NCBI GenBank assembly: GCA_900551975.1
Contig: URYA01000100.1
Location: 1-6,177, forward strand
DNA: 6,177 bases
Reading direction: 5' to 3'
From: an uncultured Collinsella sp.
GTDB lineage: Bacteria; Actinomycetota; Coriobacteriia; Coriobacteriales; Coriobacteriaceae
The notes under the pieces are model-generated. The model was not told the origin of the DNA. It ran no database searches and saw only the letters and a list, made by a program, of their open reading frames with translations. This document shows positions 4,186 to 6,177 of the stretch, one piece after another. The stretch's first letter is position 1. Each line of letters begins with the position of its first letter. The position numbers and the translations under genes are program-made.

Positions 4186-6177
4186 TCACGCTTCGCCCCA
4201 GAATCTATGGTTGTTGCGCAGGAGCTGTGCGGTTTTGTTTTCGGCGGCTGCAATGTCCGCCTCGTCAGCCTGCCAGGTCCAGTTGCCCGTGGCGACCCCC
4301 GGCACGTTCATGCGCGCGTCGTCGCCAAGCCCCAGGACATCCTGCAGCGGCATCATTACCAGGGGAGCGTCGCTTGCCAGCGCGTCGCTTATCAGCTTTG
4401 CCGCCACCTCAACACCGCTCGGTTCATCGCCGCCCGCAAAGGAACGCGTGCACCAACCGGCCAGCGTCGATGTGTCGTGCGTCGAGGTGTACAGAATTTT
4501 GCCGGGCGTGGGATGCACACCGCAACGAACGTCGTAGTCGCTAAACTCCAGCACGTCCATGCCGGGGAAACCGCAGGTCGAAGCCATGGCGCGAACACCG
4601 GGCGTCAAATAGCCCAGGTCCTCGGCGATAAAGTTGAGCGGCCCCAGCTCGTCATAGGCGGTCTGGAACAGGTCTTTGCCCGGTCCTGCCAGCCAACGCC
4701 CGTCGGAGCATGCCTTACCCGCGGGAATGCTGAAATAGCTATGGAATCCCAGGAAGTGATCCAGGCGCACGCGGTCGTAGAGCGAGAACGCGCGGCGCAG
4801 GCGATCCATCCACCAGCTATAGCCGTTCTGCTTCATATGGTCCCAGCGGAACGTCGGGTTGCCCCACACCTGGCCCTCGGGTGCAAAGTTGTCGGGCGGC
4901 GCACCGGAAATCTCAATCGCCTTGCCGGTATCGGACAGCCAGAAGTTCTCGGGTTCGCTCCACGCATCCGCCGAATCGTCGGACACGTACATAGGAATAT
5001 CCCCGATAACCTCGATGCCCTTCTTGTGCGCGTAGTTCATGAGCTCGCACCAAGCCAGGTCAAAGCGGTACTGCATGTACGCCTGAAGCTCGGCCTCGCT
5101 GTGGAAGCGCTTGTCGTCGATCAGATGCTCGTTGTATCGCGCGACATCTGCCGGCCAATCATGGCGTGACTCGCCCTCAAAGTACTTCTTAACGGCCATG
5201 TAGACGCAGTATTTCTCGAGCCAATCGGCATTGCGATGTTTAAACGCGGTGTACAGCGGATCGGCATCCTCGCCTCCGCGGGTCTTCCAGGTCTCAAAGT
5301 CGGCTGCCAGCTCCTCGTGGCTCTCGGGTAGCAGGTCGATATTGCCTGCAAAGGCCGAAGGGCCGGCGTAAGGGGAGCGGAAGAAGTCCGTGGGGTTGAC
5401 GGGGAGAACCTGCCAGTAGCGCATGCCCATGGCGGCCAGATGGTCGATAAAGCGACGCGTGGGCGCGCCGATCGTACCGGGCTTGCCGTCGTCGGTCGGC
5501 ACCGATGTGATATGGCACACAACACCCGCACCGTGATCGAGCGGCTCCTGCAGGCGCTGCTCGGCATGGTGATAGATGATCGACGAGCCCAGCGGATACA
5601 GATCGAGCGTGACCGTACCGTTGTGGATCTCGCACTCGTGACCACTAATCACATCGCTCGCGCATTCGCCGAGCGCCGGAATCGTCACGCGGTGTGAATT
5701 GCGCAGGCTGCGGTTGATGATGACGGTCGCGGACTCGCCGTCGTTACCGGTGCGGTTGTAGGCCAGCACTTCGTCATTGAGCGCGAAGGCCTTGATTTCG
5801 CCGTCGATCATAAACGGCAGCGCGCGGCGTACAGCAGATGCGTTCTTGACGATCGCAAACGTATCGAAGTCGTGCAGGTTTTCCTTGGTCGGCATGGTGC
5901 GGCGATTGCCCGGATCGGTGAGACCCTCCAAGCCGTACTCGTCACCGTAATAGATTGAGGGAACGCCCGGGAACGTCATCTGCATGAGCGTCGCCAGCCA
6001 AAAGCGGCTCTTGGCCAGGCCCATGGAGTTCTCGTCCAGGCGCCATTTGCTGCGCTCGCTCTCGGGCAGCTGTGACTCGTCGGGGCCACCGCCGAGCACC
6101 GAGATAATGCGCGGACGGTCGTGGCTCGAAAGCAGATTAAGCGCGCAAGACAGGGCCTCACGCGGATAGTTCTCGCG
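4186..6177 (-). CDS. malQ: GH13 (partial) - GH77 fusion: alpha-amylase/neopullulanase-like plus 4-alpha-glucanotransferase (5' end outside window)
   Basis: The frame is open to the right edge, so the N-terminus is missing; a GTG at 6097-6099 is internal because GH13 sequence continues upstream of it. Numbering the 663 visible residues from the edge: conserved region IV of GH13, LLSSHDRPRI (15-24, transition-state Asp20), then PGVPSIYYGDEYGLEG (70-85), then a C-terminal beta domain to about 205. The GH13 nucleophile and acid/base regions lie outside the window. From about 216 a full GH77 amylomaltase follows: RYWQVLPVNPTDFFRSPY (253-270), GDIPMYVSDDSADAW (392-406), SGAPPDNF (424-431), nucleophile Asp473 in VRLDHFLGF, acid/base Glu519 in FIAEDLG and Asp568 in THDTST. 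At about 448 residues this domain is slightly shorter than a stand-alone 500-residue amylomaltase. GH77 moves 4-alpha-glucan chains between acceptors, releasing glucose from malto-oligosaccharides; the GH13 half probably hydrolyses alpha-glucans. No signal peptide can be judged. A linker is nearly absent. Confidence 0.93.
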   Translation of the reverse strand, partial: RENYPREALSCALNLLSSHDRPRIISVLGGGPDESQLPESERSKWRLDENSMGLAKSRFWLATLMQMTFPGVPSIYYGDEYGLEGLTDPGNRRTMPTKENLHDFDTFAIVKNASAVRRALPFMIDGEIKAFALNDEVLAYNRTGNDGESATVIINRSLRNSHRVTIPALGECASDVISGHECEIHNGTVTLDLYPLGSSIIYHHAEQRLQEPLDHGAGVVCHITSVPTDDGKPGTIGAPTRRFIDHLAAMGMRYWQVLPVNPTDFFRSPYAGPSAFAGNIDLLPESHEELAADFETWKTRGGEDADPLYTAFKHRNADWLEKYCVYMAVKKYFEGESRHDWPADVARYNEHLIDDKRFHSEAELQAYMQYRFDLAWCELMNYAHKKGIEVIGDIPMYVSDDSADAWSEPENFWLSDTGKAIEISGAPPDNFAPEGQVWGNPTFRWDHMKQNGYSWWMDRLRRAFSLYDRVRLDHFLGFHSYFSIPAGKACSDGRWLAGPGKDLFQTAYDELGPLNFIAEDLGYLTPGVRAMASTCGFPGMDVLEFSDYDVRCGVHPTPGKILYTSTHDTSTLAGWCTRSFAGGDEPSGVEVAAKLISDALASDAPLVMMPLQDVLGLGDDARMNVPGVATGNWTWQADEADIAAAENKTAQLLRNNHRFWGEA

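Noticed and set aside
3831..4544. 237-codon + strand frame across the zinc-ribbon gene
   Set aside because: It covers the terminator, the antisense of the zinc-ribbon gene, the hairpin and the glucanotransferase end, and its protein is low-complexity.
4207..5169. 320-codon open frame on the + strand opposite the GH77 domain
   Set aside because: The opposite strand encodes unmistakable GH77 motifs. This frame has no recognisable domain and is a product of codon bias.
6097..6099. GTG as the start codon of the glucanotransferase gene
   Set aside because: The frame stays open upstream to the window edge and encodes GH13 region IV (SSHDRPR), so the gene begins outside the window.
1..6177. CRISPR array, tRNA, rRNA, riboswitch or insertion sequence
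   Set aside because: No spaced direct repeats, no tRNA-like cloverleaf, no transposase fragment and no recognised riboswitch were seen.

Overview
The window looks like core-genome sequence of a moderately GC-rich Gram-positive bacterium. My best guess is the class Coriobacteriia, close to Collinsella. The guess rests on the order priA-def-fmt-rsmB, the gut-anaerobe style of the starch enzyme, and composition. I could not run a database search, so the taxon is an inference.

Left half, + strand (1-3702). This is a translation-linked cluster. It opens with the last 166 residues of the primosomal helicase PriA. Peptide deformylase (def) follows after only 18 bp. A 329-bp gap then precedes methionyl-tRNA formyltransferase (fmt) and the 16S rRNA m5C methyltransferase RsmB, which overlap at ATGA. 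Fmt adds the formyl group to initiator Met-tRNA and Def removes it from the nascent protein, so the two halves of the formylation cycle sit side by side. RsmB modifies the small ribosomal subunit. The def-fmt gap holds a 102-bp near-perfect palindrome, a possible 30-codon hydrophobic ORF with a good ribosome binding site, and a small hairpin just before the fmt ribosome binding site.

Middle (3703-3863). This is the junction between rsmB (+) and the small zinc-ribbon gene (-). It carries three inverted repeats in 161 bp: a long 22-bp-arm palindrome directly behind rsmB, a 7-bp hairpin with a TTAATTAA loop, and a 7-bp GC-rich stem that probably acts as a bidirectional terminator.

Right half, - strand (3864-6177). 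A 77-residue FmdB-type zinc-ribbon protein lies downstream of a large alpha-glucan enzyme whose N-terminus is beyond the right edge. The visible 663 residues of that enzyme contain the end of a GH13 alpha-amylase/neopullulanase-like domain joined with almost no linker to a complete GH77 4-alpha-glucanotransferase (MalQ) domain. The protein may cut and rearrange malto-oligosaccharides in one chain. A strong GUAA-loop hairpin separates it from the zinc-ribbon gene.

The genes belong to known families. The least explained parts are the two long intergenic palindromes, the GH13-GH77 fusion, and the sharp change to T-ending codons in fmt.
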